A stretch of 64,000 nucleotides of DNA from Candidatus Rhodoferax odensensis. GTDB taxonomy: Bacteria > Pseudomonadota > Gammaproteobacteria > Burkholderiales > Burkholderiaceae_C. Shown in pieces: positions 44,094 to 55,719 of this stretch. The notes below the pieces were generated by a model. That model ran no database searches. It saw only the letters and a program-made list of their open reading frames with translations, and had not been told where the DNA came from. The number at the start of each line of letters is the position of its first letter. Position 1 is the stretch's first letter. The position numbers were made by a program, and so were the translations under genes. The DNA lies in assembly GCA_016718405.1 (NCBI GenBank), contig JADKDJ010000005.1, positions 286,004 through 350,003 of the forward strand, given 5' to 3'.

Positions 44094-46292
44094 ATGAAGA
44101 GTTTTGTGCTGCGGCGGATTGGTGTGGCGGATGACCGTTCATCGGTGCGGCCGGCACTGAACGCGTGCATTGAAGTGGTGTTGGAGCAGTCCGATCTTTT
44201 GATCAACGGTGTGCTCGATGGGTTGGTGGCGTCGACGACGCGAACGGGCGGCAAAGGGTCGGTGATTGATCAGCCGCCCTGGCTCAAACTGGCCATCGGC
44301 GACTTTTGCCGACAGGCGCCTGCCATTCGAACTACCTTCGCTGCGCACTTGCGTACCGCCGTTTACAACAGCGCGACAACTGAAAAAGCCGAGCAGCCCT
44401 TGGTCTCGTTCGAAGATCTCCAAATCCTCGATAGCAAGGAGATCGACGCCAACATCGAGTTTGCGTTGGCGCAGCAGGAAGTGCTGCGCAGTGTCGAGGA
44501 CGTGCTTCCCGGTCTCAACGCATTGGTCAGCAGCTTGCTGGGTTGGATTACCGTGCAGGCGCACCTCAATCCGCTCAGACCGGAATCCTTTGTTCGTGCC
44601 TTGCAGGCGTGTTTGCGGGCGCATGTCCCCGAGGAGCGCGAGCGTACCGCCATGACAACATCGGCCTCGGGCTTGCTGGGGGTTGGCCTGCGTCAGCTCT
44701 ACAAGGAGGTCAGTGAATGGTTGCGTTCGCAAGGCGTCGAGCCGGCCACCCCGGTCGGGATGCCGATCGCCGGACTGGGTGCGGCCAAGGGGAAGGGCGC
44801 CGAGAGTTCGGTCGCGCGTACCCTGCTCACGCTTGACCGCTTGCGCAAACTGCTGTCGGGTGAACTCAACATCGGTTTTACCGGGGCCGGTTCACAGGAC
44901 TTTCTGCACACCGTGCCGGCCTCTTTTGTGGCCATGGAAGACCTGCAACTGGTCGGCCCCATGATGAAGCGCTTGGCCCAGCGTGCCAGTTCGCCGCAGG
45001 CGCAGGCGGGAAAATCGAGCGATACGCCAGCGCGGCCTGGCCAGGTGGCGCGCGAGCCGACACAAAGCAAGCAATTGGGCAAGCAATTGGGTGACGAGGT
45101 CATTCACATGATGCTGGACAACCTTGGTCGCGATGAGCGCTTGTTGCACGACGTGCGCGTCTTGGTGCAGTCGCTGGAGCCGGTCCTCCTTAAACTGTCA
45201 CAGGCGGACCCGCGCTTCTTCAGTGAACGCCAGCATCCCGCCCGGCTTTTTCTGGATCGTCTGACACACCGCAGCCTGGCGTTTTCGAGCGCTCACGACG
45301 AGGGAGTTCATCGATTTCTCAAGTCCGCTACACAGGCAGTCGGTGTGCTGGCGCGGGGCGAGGGCGACGCTGCCTCGTTTGCCTACGTCTTGAAGAAGCT
45401 GGAGAACGGCTGGAAGCGCGACGACGCCACACAACGGCAAAACCAGGAGGTGGCGGCGAAGGCCCTGCTGCATGCCGAGCAACGCAACCTGCTGGCCCAG
45501 AGTCTGGCGGAAGATTTTCAGCAGCGCCAGGCGGGAAAAGACATTGCGGAGTTGGTTGGCGGCTTCTTGCGCGGGCCCTGGGCACAGGTGGTGGCCGAGT
45601 CGCAATTGCGCTGCGTCGACGGCACGTCGGACCCGGATGGTTTTCTCGCCATGGTCGATGACCTGATCTGGAGTGTGCAACCCAACCTGACGCGGCGTCA
45701 TCGCAACCGTCTGGTGGAAATGGTGCCCGGCCTGCTGGTCAAGTTGCGTCAGGGTCTGCAGCTTATCGATTATCCGGCCGAGCGCGTTCCAGTGTTCTTC
45801 GACGCGCTGATTTCGCTGCATGAGCAGGCATTTGAGGGCCCGCGGCAGGGTGCGGCAGAAGCGGCGTCGGGTCAAGCGGCGCCGGATGCGTCCGAGTTCT
45901 GGGTGGGTGAGCAAGAGGCCGGTGATTCGGGCTATCTCGATGAAGACGCGGCGCTAGGCGTAGAGCGAGCCGCACAGGAGGCCAGCCTCGAGTCCGGGCC
46001 ACCAAGGCCGTGGACGGCGGGCGATCTGGTTCTGGGCTCGTGGGTTGAATTGCTGGTTGGCGGTGTGTGGCTGCGTGCCCAACTGACGTGGGCGAGCCCG
46101 CACAAGACCTTGTTTATGTTCGTTTCTCACGGCGGCCTGGCGCACTCCATGTCGCGCCGAACCATGGACCGTCTGCGTATGCGTGGGTCAATCCGGGTCG
46201 TGTCGGACGGCCGACTGATTGACAACGCCCTGGACGGCGTGGCGCAAAGTGCGCTGCAAAACGATCTGACCCACACAGATCCAGCGCCATAG
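44094..46292 (+). CDS. DUF1631 protein (first copy)
   Basis: A 732-aa soluble protein of unknown function, with DUF1631 features: NPLRPESFVRALQACLRAHVPE, the helical middle SRVARTLLTLDRLRKLLSGEL-like region, LGDEVIHMMLDNLGRDERLL, LEPVLLKLSQADPRFFSERQHPARLFLDRLTHRSLAF and a C-terminal beta part (LVLGSWVELLVGGVWLRAQLTWASPHKTLFMFVS). It aligns along its whole length with the 48081 product. The C-terminal segment looks PilZ-like, which could mean c-di-GMP binding, but the RxxxR motif is not evident. Confidence 0.85.
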   Translation: MKSFVLRRIGVADDRSSVRPALNACIEVVLEQSDLLINGVLDGLVASTTRTGGKGSVIDQPPWLKLAIGDFCRQAPAIRTTFAAHLRTAVYNSATTEKAEQPLVSFEDLQILDSKEIDANIEFALAQQEVLRSVEDVLPGLNALVSSLLGWITVQAHLNPLRPESFVRALQACLRAHVPEERERTAMTTSASGLLGVGLRQLYKEVSEWLRSQGVEPATPVGMPIAGLGAAKGKGAESSVARTLLTLDRLRKLLSGELNIGFTGAGSQDFLHTVPASFVAMEDLQLVGPMMKRLAQRASSPQAQAGKSSDTPARPGQVAREPTQSKQLGKQLGDEVIHMMLDNLGRDERLLHDVRVLVQSLEPVLLKLSQADPRFFSERQHPARLFLDRLTHRSLAFSSAHDEGVHRFLKSATQAVGVLARGEGDAASFAYVLKKLENGWKRDDATQRQNQEVAAKALLHAEQRNLLAQSLAEDFQQRQAGKDIAELVGGFLRGPWAQVVAESQLRCVDGTSDPDGFLAMVDDLIWSVQPNLTRRHRNRLVEMVPGLLVKLRQGLQLIDYPAERVPVFFDALISLHEQAFEGPRQGAAEAASGQAAPDASEFWVGEQEAGDSGYLDEDAALGVERAAQEASLESGPPRPWTAGDLVLGSWVELLVGGVWLRAQLTWASPHKTLFMFVSHGGLAHSMSRRTMDRLRMRGSIRVVSDGRLIDNALDGVAQSALQNDLTHTDPAP

Positions 46293-46394
46293 CGCGGCAC
46301 ACTCGTCGCTTTCGTCGCCATCGCCGCGTCGATCGGGCTTGCCCGAGCGTCGATAATGGTGCCTTTCCCGATCTCCACCCATCGTAAGACTCCA

Positions 46395-48056
<1,662 letters not shown>

Positions 48057-48080
48057 CGTCAATTCGAGGGAGTTTGCGGC

Positions 48081-50543
48081 GTGAATTCCGAAACACTTTC
48101 CGCGACCGGGTCACACACGGCGTTGTACCAGCGTGTCGTCAACGAGGCGCTGACGGGCTCTGATCAACTGATGCAGGCCGTGGTGGAGGGCACGCGGCGC
48201 GCGCTGCAATCGCGTGAAGACCAGGCCCAGACCGTGGGTGAGCGGCACTCCCTGATCGAAGCCAAACGCCAGCTCAACAAGCTCGAAGCCGTGATGTGCG
48301 AACGCTACCCCAGCGCCTTGCGCCAGGCGTTTACCGAGGGTGTCACGCAGGACCAGACCCGTTCGTTGTTCAGCGTGGGGTTTGACGAGTTGGAGCTGAT
48401 GGACGAGTCGCAGGTCAGTGAAAGCGTGGAGCGTGCTCGTGCGCAGCAGCTGGTCGTCACTGCCGCCGAGGTGGCCTTGGCTGACCTCACGGCCTTGATT
48501 TGTGCCGCCCAGGGGCTACCCAACGTCGACCCGGCGCGCAACCCGCTGCGCCCGGAGCTTTATGTGCAGGCCATGCAAACGGTGGTGTCGCAAATGCAGG
48601 TGACACATCTGGTGCGCCGCGACTGGATGTGGCATATGGCCGAGGCACTTGGCAGCGCGTTACGCACCTTTTACCTTGACTTGATTGGCAAGTTCCAGCA
48701 AGGCGGCGTCAAGCCTGCGGGCTATGCCGTGCGCCTGACTGGCGGCGCCTACGCCCATGTTGGCGGTGCGGGCGCTGGGCAGGCTACACCGGGCTCTGAG
48801 TTCGAGGCTGGCCTCAGACCACCTGAGGCATCGGCACCGACATCAGCGTCGGCCCGATGCGGCGAAACAGGCAGTGGCGCCTCAGCCCAAGCGCCTGCAG
48901 GGTTGCGGCCCGCGCCGAGCCCGGCTGCGGCAGGTCAACGCGCCAGGGATGAGTCCCTGTTGACACTGGATCGGCTGCGCCAGTTGTTGGCGGGGGAATT
49001 GCAGGAGGGTCTGGCCCCCGCTACCGATGAGACCTTTGCGCAGCGCTTTTCGCGTGAGTTTGACGCCAACTCGCCGTCGTGGGAGCCGCCTGTATCAGAC
49101 TTCGAGATGACGGTTCCCGCTGCGTTTGAGGCGCTCAAGGAGATGAATCAGGTCGATCACATGATGCGACGCCTGGGTAGCCAACAAGGCGGGCGCGAGG
49201 CAGCGGGCACCCACGCTCGGTCCGGTGCATCGGCGTCGTCGGGGCAGGCGCTGCGCCGCAAGGCCAATGGCCTGGGTCAGGCATTAAGCCTGGAAGTGGT
49301 GGCCATGATGGTGGACAACATCGCGCGTGACAATCGCCTGCTGGCACCGGTGCAGCGGCTGGTGCGCGATCTGGAGCCGGCTTTGTTGCAACTTGCTATG
49401 GCCGATCCACGGTTCTTCAGCGACAAGGATCACCCAGCGCGGCGCCTGCTGCAGGAAGTGACCGACCGCAGTCTGGCTTTTGACAGTGAGCAGGCGCGCG
49501 GCTTTGCCTCCTATTGGCAGCCCTTGGTCGAGGTGGCACAGCCGCTGGCGGCGGCACAGATCGAAAACGAAGAACCCTTTGCCGTTGCGTTGCAGCAGCT
49601 TCTGGCGGCGTGGGGTCTGCGCGAGCGCGAACGCCAGCAAGAGCGCGAGCGTGCCGTGGAGGCGCTGCGCCGTGCCGAGCAGCGCAATTTGCTGGCCATC
49701 AAGATGGCGCGCGAGATTGGGCTGATGCCGCAGATCAGTCTGGTTCCCGCTGAAGTGTTCGCGTTCCTGCGTGGCCCCTGGGTTCAGGTCATGGCCCAGG
49801 CGCGCATGTCCGATACCGGTGCCAGCAGTGACCCGGGTCGCTACCGTGAACTGGTCGATGCCCTGCTGTGGAGTGCGCAGCCTGAGCTGACGCGCAAGAA
49901 CGTGGGCAAGCTGGTGCGTCTGGTGCCCAAGCTGCTGACCAAGTTGCGCGACGGCTTGGCATCGATTGATTACCCGGCCACGCAAACCAGTGCGTTCTTC
50001 GACTTGCTGATGAAGTTGCACCAGCTCGCCTTCAAGCCTGGACCACCGGTTGCCGCGCAGGAGCGCTCCAAGCACGCCGTCAAAGAGCGGCCCAAGCTGG
50101 ATCTGCGTGATGACGACGACCCATGGATTGCGCCGTCCGAGGCGATGGAGTCCGGCTTCATGGAGTCGGCGGTCAACGATTCACAAGGTCCGCAGGCAGC
50201 CGGCGATTCGGCGCACGACATGCTCACGCCGAATCCGCCAGCGCCGGTGGATGGTGGGCTCGTGCCCGTTTGCGCTGTCGGTGCCATGGCGATTGGAACC
50301 TGGGTTGAATTGCTGATCGCGGGCAAGTGGGAGCGCACACAACTGTCCTGGGCCAGCCCGCATGGCACTTTGTTTCTGTTTACCAACTCGTATGGCAGCA
50401 CACAGTCCATGACCAAGCGATCGCTTGATAAGCTGTTGGCCGAGGGCGCCATGCGTCTGATTTCCCAGCAAACCGTGGTGCAGGGCGCGCTCGATGCCGT
50501 GGCTCAGGTGGCCATGCGCAACAGTGTGGACGTCAAGTTCTAG
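48081..50543 (+). CDS. DUF1631 protein (second copy)
   Basis: An 820-aa protein, start GTG 48081, 24 bp after ettA and probably cotranscribed with it. DUF1631 features: NPLRPELYVQAMQTVVSQMQVTHLVRRDWMW, LTLDRLRQLLAGELQE, LSLEVVAMMVDNIARDNRLLAPVQRLVRDLEPALL, DPRFFSDKDHPARRLLQEVTDRSLAF and the C-terminal GTWVELLIAGKWERTQLSWASPHGTLFLF. It differs from the first copy by a longer N-terminal domain and an Ala/Pro-rich linker (about 225-290). Its stop overlaps the end of the convergent TAXI gene by 11 bp. Function unknown. Confidence 0.86.
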   Translation: MNSETLSATGSHTALYQRVVNEALTGSDQLMQAVVEGTRRALQSREDQAQTVGERHSLIEAKRQLNKLEAVMCERYPSALRQAFTEGVTQDQTRSLFSVGFDELELMDESQVSESVERARAQQLVVTAAEVALADLTALICAAQGLPNVDPARNPLRPELYVQAMQTVVSQMQVTHLVRRDWMWHMAEALGSALRTFYLDLIGKFQQGGVKPAGYAVRLTGGAYAHVGGAGAGQATPGSEFEAGLRPPEASAPTSASARCGETGSGASAQAPAGLRPAPSPAAAGQRARDESLLTLDRLRQLLAGELQEGLAPATDETFAQRFSREFDANSPSWEPPVSDFEMTVPAAFEALKEMNQVDHMMRRLGSQQGGREAAGTHARSGASASSGQALRRKANGLGQALSLEVVAMMVDNIARDNRLLAPVQRLVRDLEPALLQLAMADPRFFSDKDHPARRLLQEVTDRSLAFDSEQARGFASYWQPLVEVAQPLAAAQIENEEPFAVALQQLLAAWGLRERERQQERERAVEALRRAEQRNLLAIKMAREIGLMPQISLVPAEVFAFLRGPWVQVMAQARMSDTGASSDPGRYRELVDALLWSAQPELTRKNVGKLVRLVPKLLTKLRDGLASIDYPATQTSAFFDLLMKLHQLAFKPGPPVAAQERSKHAVKERPKLDLRDDDDPWIAPSEAMESGFMESAVNDSQGPQAAGDSAHDMLTPNPPAPVDGGLVPVCAVGAMAIGTWVELLIAGKWERTQLSWASPHGTLFLFTNSYGSTQSMTKRSLDKLLAEGAMRLISQQTVVQGALDAVAQVAMRNSVDVKF

Positions 50544-51855
50544 GTAAGCGGTTGCGCACCGCGTCGATGTGCGCGCGCAGCGCATAGAGTTCGTCGGCGT
50601 ACGACAACGGTACCGAGATCTGCTCCACCCAGGCCTGCAATTGGTCCAGCTCGGCGCGCAGCGAAGCCAGCGGCTCTTGCTGGCGCGCCATTCGGTCCTC
50701 GATGTCGCGCAGCTGGCCATACCACCGAAACACCCGCGAGCGCATGCGAAACTGGTACAGCGGCGGCACCACCCGACTCAGTGGCAACACAATCGCCAGG
50801 ATCAGGCCAAGCGCCAGCCACATGCGCTCTACCAGATTGGCGATGGAAAAAGGCAGGTAGCGCTGCAGCAACGGCACCCCGTTGCGCAGGGTGCGCTCGG
50901 CCTCCCGGGACAGTGTGAACTCAGTGGCCGTGGCCTTGGGGAACTCGCCCGCCCGATTGAACCATCCCGCTTTGCCGTGGATATCCAGCGACGCCTGGGA
51001 GAACAGTTGCAGCACCGCTGGGTGGACACTTTGGTGCGCCAGCAGCGTGGTGGTGGGTGCCACCAGGCGCACGTCCTGCGGAGGCAGATCTTGCGCCAGG
51101 TCGACCACGCCGCGCGGCAGTGTCACCGGCGTGAGGAAGGGCAGGCGGCGCGAATAGGCTTCGTTCTGCGCGAAATCCAGCAGACCAACGCCAGGCGTCT
51201 GCAGCAGCATTTGCACCATCAACGACTCCGGCGCCGAGGCGAACACCAGCGCATCAAGCTCGCCATTCAAAAAGGCCACGGTCGCGTCGGTCTGATCCAG
51301 GCGCGACAACTTGAGCGACGCGGCCTCCAGGTGATTGACCTCAAACAGGGCTCGCACCAGATTGGGTACGCCACTGCCGGGTGTACCGACGTTGATGCGC
51401 AATCCGGCCAGGGCCGGCAGTGAATTTATTGCAGGTGTGGGCTTGGCCTTGTGACTCAGGTCGGCCCGGTAGAACAGCCACACCGGCTCGACGAACAGGC
51501 TGCCAAGCGACACCAGCGCCGCATCTTCCAGGCCTGGCGTCTCGCCGCTGCCGCCTTGTACAAACGCCAGGTCGACCCGGCCCTCGCGCAGCAAGCGCAG
51601 GTTATCGCTGGCGCCCTGGCTGGGCTGCAGGGTGAGCTCAATGCCATGCGCCTTCAGCGCCCGCGCGTAGACCTTGCCAAACTCCGCGTAGGCGCTTTGT
51701 TCTGGCCCGGTAGCCAGGGTGACCCGCTTGGGCGGGTTGGGGTCCAGCCAGACATATGCCGCGGTCAGCAACCCTAGTGTGACCAAGAGAAACGGCCCAC
51801 CCGAGACCAGCAACTCGCGCAGGGAGAGCAGGGCGTCACGGAGTGATTTGGCCAT
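50533..51855 (-). CDS. TAXI-family (TRAP-type) solute-binding protein with membrane anchors
   Basis: A 440-aa protein with an N-terminal TM (residues about 20-40, GGPFLLVTLGLLTAAYVWL), a TAXI periplasmic domain (VTLATGPEQSAYAEFGKVYARALKAHG, GSGETPGLEDAALVSLGSLFVEP, VGTPGSGVPNLVRALFEVNH), a second TM (about 355-378, MWLALGLILAIVLPLSRVVPP) and a cytoplasmic coiled-coil tail. TAXI proteins usually feed a DctQM-type permease; none is present here, so this anchored form may sense rather than transport. It lies 29 bp downstream of the P1 peptidase gene. Confidence 0.85.
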   Translation of the reverse strand: MAKSLRDALLSLRELLVSGGPFLLVTLGLLTAAYVWLDPNPPKRVTLATGPEQSAYAEFGKVYARALKAHGIELTLQPSQGASDNLRLLREGRVDLAFVQGGSGETPGLEDAALVSLGSLFVEPVWLFYRADLSHKAKPTPAINSLPALAGLRINVGTPGSGVPNLVRALFEVNHLEAASLKLSRLDQTDATVAFLNGELDALVFASAPESLMVQMLLQTPGVGLLDFAQNEAYSRRLPFLTPVTLPRGVVDLAQDLPPQDVRLVAPTTTLLAHQSVHPAVLQLFSQASLDIHGKAGWFNRAGEFPKATATEFTLSREAERTLRNGVPLLQRYLPFSIANLVERMWLALGLILAIVLPLSRVVPPLYQFRMRSRVFRWYGQLRDIEDRMARQQEPLASLRAELDQLQAWVEQISVPLSYADELYALRAHIDAVRNRLPRT

Positions 51856-51884
51856 GTTGCCCGGGTGACGCTGATGCTGCCTAG

Positions 51885-52880
51885 CTAGGCAACGTTGCCG
51901 GGGCGCCGCAGATCGCACGCGGCGGGCCAGTGTTGTTGGCCAATCGTCATGCCGCGTGCGGCAGTGATGGCCCGCACTACCGCGCGTGCGGTGACCTCAG
52001 CCGCCAGAGTGGCCAGCAGCAGCATGTTGGCGGTCTTGCCGGACTGCCCAGTCGCCAGGGCGAACAGGGTGTCGCCATCGAGCATGGTGTGAACCGGGTT
52101 GATGGTGCGTGCCAGACCATCGTGTGCCACTTGCGCCAGGCGTTGCGCCTGGGGCTTGCTCAGCATGGCATCGGTGGCGATCACGCCGATGGTGGTGTTG
52201 GTGCCGGCCAGCAGTGGGGCGATCGGCTGGCCAGCCAACAGCGCTGCGCGACTGTTGCGCAGGCTTCGACCATCGTCGGTGCGAGCGCCGGCAATCACTG
52301 CACCGGTAACCGGATCCAACACATCGCCCACCGCGTTGCAGGCGACAATGGCGCCCACCGTCACGCCGTCAACGCGCAGCGAAGCGGTGCCGATGCCGCC
52401 CTTCATGGCATGGGCAATCCCAAACAGCTTGCCGACCAGGGCGCCCGCGCCGGCCCCCACGTTGCCCTGTGCCGGGGCGCTGCTTGTCGCAGCGGCGCAG
52501 GCAGCATAACCAGCGCGGGCGTCCGGTCGAATGCGGTGGTCGCCCACGGGTAAATCAAACAGCACCGCGGCCGGCACGATCGGCACCAGGCCAAAGCCCA
52601 CCGGCAGACCGATCTCCTGTTCTTCTAGCCACTGCATCACGCCGCTGGCCGCATCCAGGCCCCAGGCGCTGCCCCCGGACAGCGTGATGGCATGCACCCG
52701 CTCCACCAGGTTGGCGGGCTGCAACAGGTCGGTTTCGCGGGTTCCTGGCGCGGCGCCCCGTACATCGACGCCGGCCACTGCGCCCTGGCGCGCAATGATC
52801 ACGCTGCAGCCAGTAGGGCGGCGCGGGTCGGTGAAGTGACCCACTTCAATGCCGGCCACATCGGTGATGGCGTCCGGCAT
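51885..52880 (-). CDS. P1-family (DmpA-like) Ntn peptidase / L-aminopeptidase
   Basis: A 331-aa self-processing enzyme of the DmpA/BapA family, which cleaves N-terminal residues from peptides, often D-amino or beta-peptides. Seen: MPDAITDVAGIEVGHFTDPRRPTGCSVI, HAITLSGGSAWGLDAASGVMQWLEE, GNVGAGAGALVGKLFG and GTNTTIGVIATDAMLSKPQ, the autocleavage site with the nucleophile Thr. I chose ATG 52880 because GAGGTG lies upstream; ATG 52922 is an alternative. Divergent from the pseudouridine synthase gene, same strand as the TAXI gene. Confidence 0.9.
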   Translation of the reverse strand: MPDAITDVAGIEVGHFTDPRRPTGCSVIIARQGAVAGVDVRGAAPGTRETDLLQPANLVERVHAITLSGGSAWGLDAASGVMQWLEEQEIGLPVGFGLVPIVPAAVLFDLPVGDHRIRPDARAGYAACAAATSSAPAQGNVGAGAGALVGKLFGIAHAMKGGIGTASLRVDGVTVGAIVACNAVGDVLDPVTGAVIAGARTDDGRSLRNSRAALLAGQPIAPLLAGTNTTIGVIATDAMLSKPQAQRLAQVAHDGLARTINPVHTMLDGDTLFALATGQSGKTANMLLLATLAAEVTARAVVRAITAARGMTIGQQHWPAACDLRRPGNVA

Positions 52881-52977
52881 GGTCACCTCGTGGCTGGGGG
52901 AGATGGAAGAAGCGCGGGCCATGGTGGTCAATTATCCACGTCACCCGCCCTCCGGCACGGCTTGCGATACTCGGGGG

Positions 52978-53721
52978 ATGCAATTGCAAGATATTCTTTA
53001 TTCGCAGGGTTTTGGCACCCGCCGGGTGTGCGCCGGCTTGATTCAGCAGGGCTTGGTCCAGGTTTATCCGCAACATGGCGGCGAAATGCCAACCACGTGC
53101 GTCGAATCTGCTACTGAATTTGTAGCAGATGGTCTGCGTTTTCGGGTTCAGGGCGTGGACTGGTCGTACCACGACAAAGCCTACATCATACTGAACAAGC
53201 CAATCGCGACCGAGTGCTCGCAGAAACCCTCCACCTACCCCAGCATCTACACACTGTTGCCGCCACCCTTGCGCCAGCGACCACAAAGGGGCGCGGTTCA
53301 GGGGGTGCAGGCTGTCGGTCGGCTGGATCAGGATACGACCGGGCTGCTGTTGCTCACCGATGACGGCAAGTTCATCCACCGCATGAGTTCACCCAGGCAC
53401 CACGTGCCCAAGGTTTATGAGGTGACGCTCAAGCACCCGCTCGATGACAAGCAGGTGCAGCGCCTGCTGGCGGGCGTGGTGCTGGATGACGACCCCAAGC
53501 CGGTACGCGCCGCGGCGTGTGAAGCAATGTCGGACCATTGCCTGCGGCTGACTCTGACCGAAGGCAAGTACCACCAGGTCAAGCGCATGGTGGCTGCGGT
53601 GAGCAACCGGGTCGAAGCTTTGCACCGTGCCCGGATCGGCGGCCTGAGCTTGCCGGCCGATCTGGCGCCTGGGCAGTGGCGTTGGCTGAGTGCACACGAC
53701 CTGGAAAAACTCTCGGCATGA
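52978..53721 (+). CDS. RsuA-family 16S rRNA pseudouridine synthase
   Basis: A 247-aa enzyme that isomerises a uridine in rRNA. Short S4-like N-terminus (LQDILYSQGFGTRRVCAGLIQQGLVQV) and a catalytic domain with VGRLDQDTTGLLLLTDDG, where D117 is the catalytic Asp, YEVTLKHPL, and EGKYHQVKRMVAAVSNRVEALHRARIGGL. This matches RsuA (U516) better than RluB/RluE, but the site cannot be fixed from sequence alone. ATG 52978 is preferred to upstream codons inside the divergent region. Confidence 0.92.
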   Translation: MQLQDILYSQGFGTRRVCAGLIQQGLVQVYPQHGGEMPTTCVESATEFVADGLRFRVQGVDWSYHDKAYIILNKPIATECSQKPSTYPSIYTLLPPPLRQRPQRGAVQGVQAVGRLDQDTTGLLLLTDDGKFIHRMSSPRHHVPKVYEVTLKHPLDDKQVQRLLAGVVLDDDPKPVRAAACEAMSDHCLRLTLTEGKYHQVKRMVAAVSNRVEALHRARIGGLSLPADLAPGQWRWLSAHDLEKLSA

Positions 53722-53743
53722 GCGGAGTGTGTGCTGATGCGAC

Positions 53744-54622
53744 TCAGGGCGGAATGCTCACGGTCTTGCCTTGTTCCTGGCGGATCAGGTACAAGCCGCT
53801 GGCGATGATGATGGCGCCTCCCAGCAGGGTGTAGTGGTCGGGCACGGTTCGCCAAAGAGCCCAGTCCAGCGCGACGCCCCAGGCCAGCGCCGTGTATTCA
53901 AAGGGCGCAACCACCGATGCCTGTCCGTGTCGAAAGGCCTCGGTGATCGCCAACTGACCCAGAAAGCCGGTGGTGGCCAGGGCCAGCACCAGTATCCAGT
54001 GCGATGGCGCGATCGACACCCAACCCGGCAGAGCCAAGACCCCGGCACCGGTCGCCATCAGGCTGGTGGTCCAGAACACCAGTGAGACGCTGGCGTCAGT
54101 GCGGCTCAACACTCGCCCGGCGATGGCTGAAACCGCATAACAACTTGCAGCGGCCAGCACCGCCAGGGCGCCGAGTGAAAAAAGGGCGTCCTGATTCGGT
54201 CGCATGGCGACCACGACGCCCAGCATGCCCACGGCGATGGCGATCCAATGCGCGGGGCGAACCCGCTCCTTGAGGATCGGAATCGACAGGATCGTGATCA
54301 GCAAGGGCGCGATGAAGAAGATCGTGTAGGCCTCGGCCAGCGCCAGTTCGCGAATGGCAAAGGCGAACAAGGACAACATGAGTACGCCAATCACCCCGCG
54401 CAGCAGGTGCAGGGGCCAGCGCACCCGAAGCAGCAAGTGCGCCTCGCGGCGCCACAGCACATAGAGGCACACCAGCGGCAAGGCTGACAGCCCGCGCATG
54501 GCGGCCACCTGCATCGGAGGGTAGTTCGCACCCAGGGTCTTCATCACCGCATCCATCAAGGAGAAGAACGCCACGGCCAACAGCATGGCGAGAATGCTGC
54601 GTAAGTTGGAAGAGGCGGGCAT
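53744..54622 (-). CDS. EamA/DMT-superfamily transporter
   Basis: A 292-aa inner-membrane protein with about ten TM segments in two EamA repeats (SILAMLLAVAFFSLMDAVMKTLGANY and FFIAPLLITILSIPIL in the first; LALATTGFLGQLAITEAFRHGQ and ALAWGVALDW in the second). It is unrelated in close sequence to the EamA protein at 1146. ATG 54622 (MPASSNLRSILA) is chosen; ATG 54637 is possible. Substrate unknown. The upstream lipoprotein gene ends 127 bp away on the same strand. Confidence 0.85.
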   Translation of the reverse strand: MPASSNLRSILAMLLAVAFFSLMDAVMKTLGANYPPMQVAAMRGLSALPLVCLYVLWRREAHLLLRVRWPLHLLRGVIGVLMLSLFAFAIRELALAEAYTIFFIAPLLITILSIPILKERVRPAHWIAIAVGMLGVVVAMRPNQDALFSLGALAVLAAASCYAVSAIAGRVLSRTDASVSLVFWTTSLMATGAGVLALPGWVSIAPSHWILVLALATTGFLGQLAITEAFRHGQASVVAPFEYTALAWGVALDWALWRTVPDHYTLLGGAIIIASGLYLIRQEQGKTVSIPP

Positions 54623-54749
54623 GGAGCAATGAAGCATTGGGTCGGGCGAGCAGGCATTCTCCCCGATACACGAGGCGTCGCGTCTTGGGCCGCAGTCGCC
54701 CGGCCACTGGGCGAGGTCATTGCCTCGCGCTCGGTTGCCGTCGGCTGGC

Positions 54750-55517
54750 TCAGTATCTTGGGTCGGGTGCGAAGCCCCCGGGGAAGGGATTCGGCCCGGC
54801 ATAGCGGGGCAAAGCACCGATGATGCCCTGCGCCATCAGGTTGGCACGGCTGTCGTAGTAAATCGTGATGACTTCGGCCGGTGTGCTACTGGCGCGGCGG
54901 AAATCGGTATAGCGGGTCGGGGCGTCGATCCGTTCTCCGTGGCCGGTCCCGATTTTCGATTCAGCTTGCTTGTTCAGCGACTCGCTTCGGATTGGGGCGG
55001 CCGCGCTGGCGCCCGCCTGGTCGGCCGCTCGTGATCGTTCGGACTCGTTGATCGACGGCATGGGGCGGGGCGGCTCTGCCTCTCTAAATACAGCCACGCC
55101 GATGACACCGACGTGTTGTGGCCGGTCAGTGCGCGCGGCGTAACTGTCGTCGATGCTGGTGAAGTAGAAGGCGGCCACCTCGTCCATACTCTTGCGCCAG
55201 CCCGACACCTGCGTGGTCTGCCACGGCGACAGCACATAGCCCGACTGCGCCGCCGCGGCGGTCTGGCCGCTGATGGCATTGATGCCGTCCACCGACACCA
55301 CGGTCAGCACCCGCGCGCCCGACTTGTTATGCAGCGATACGGCATAGCGGTTGCCGGGGATGCCTGCCACGTACAGACGGCCGCGGTGACGGTACACGTC
55401 AAGCCGCTCGCCGGTGCTGCGGTCAATCACGGACACGTCAACGAGCGCCGAAGCGGTGGCGAGACTGACGCAGCCGGTCAGAAGCAGAGGGGCGAACAGC
55501 GTGGCGACAAGTTTCAT
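54750..55517 (-). CDS. Conserved outer-membrane or periplasmic lipoprotein
   Basis: A 255-aa lipoprotein with lipobox LLLTGC (C16) and D/S-free +2 residue V, so likely sent to the outer membrane. The mature part has VDVSVIDRSTGERLDVYRHRGRLYVAG, YAVSLHNKSGARVLTVVSVDGINAISGQTA, GYVLSPWQTTQVSGWRKSMDEVAAFYFTSIDDSYAART, and a Pro/Arg-rich end with ITIYYDSRANLMAQGII. I recall this as a conserved Burkholderiales hypothetical; no function is known. Confidence 0.8.
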   Translation of the reverse strand: MKLVATLFAPLLLTGCVSLATASALVDVSVIDRSTGERLDVYRHRGRLYVAGIPGNRYAVSLHNKSGARVLTVVSVDGINAISGQTAAAAQSGYVLSPWQTTQVSGWRKSMDEVAAFYFTSIDDSYAARTDRPQHVGVIGVAVFREAEPPRPMPSINESERSRAADQAGASAAAPIRSESLNKQAESKIGTGHGERIDAPTRYTDFRRASSTPAEVITIYYDSRANLMAQGIIGALPRYAGPNPFPGGFAPDPRY

Positions 55518-55719
55518 AACGATCTCCTGGTTGAATGGGGTGATCGGTATACGCGCGGCAGGTGCAAACGGGGTTAAGAGGTATAGCCCTCAATTGATGC
55601 GTTTTACCAAAACAACCTCAGTTTGCTTGTAGATCGATGCATGGGGCTGGAACGTCTGAAAAAGAGAGCATTCGCCAATTGGTGGGCGCGAGGGTCAGGC
55701 TGCCAGGATGCTCTGCTCC

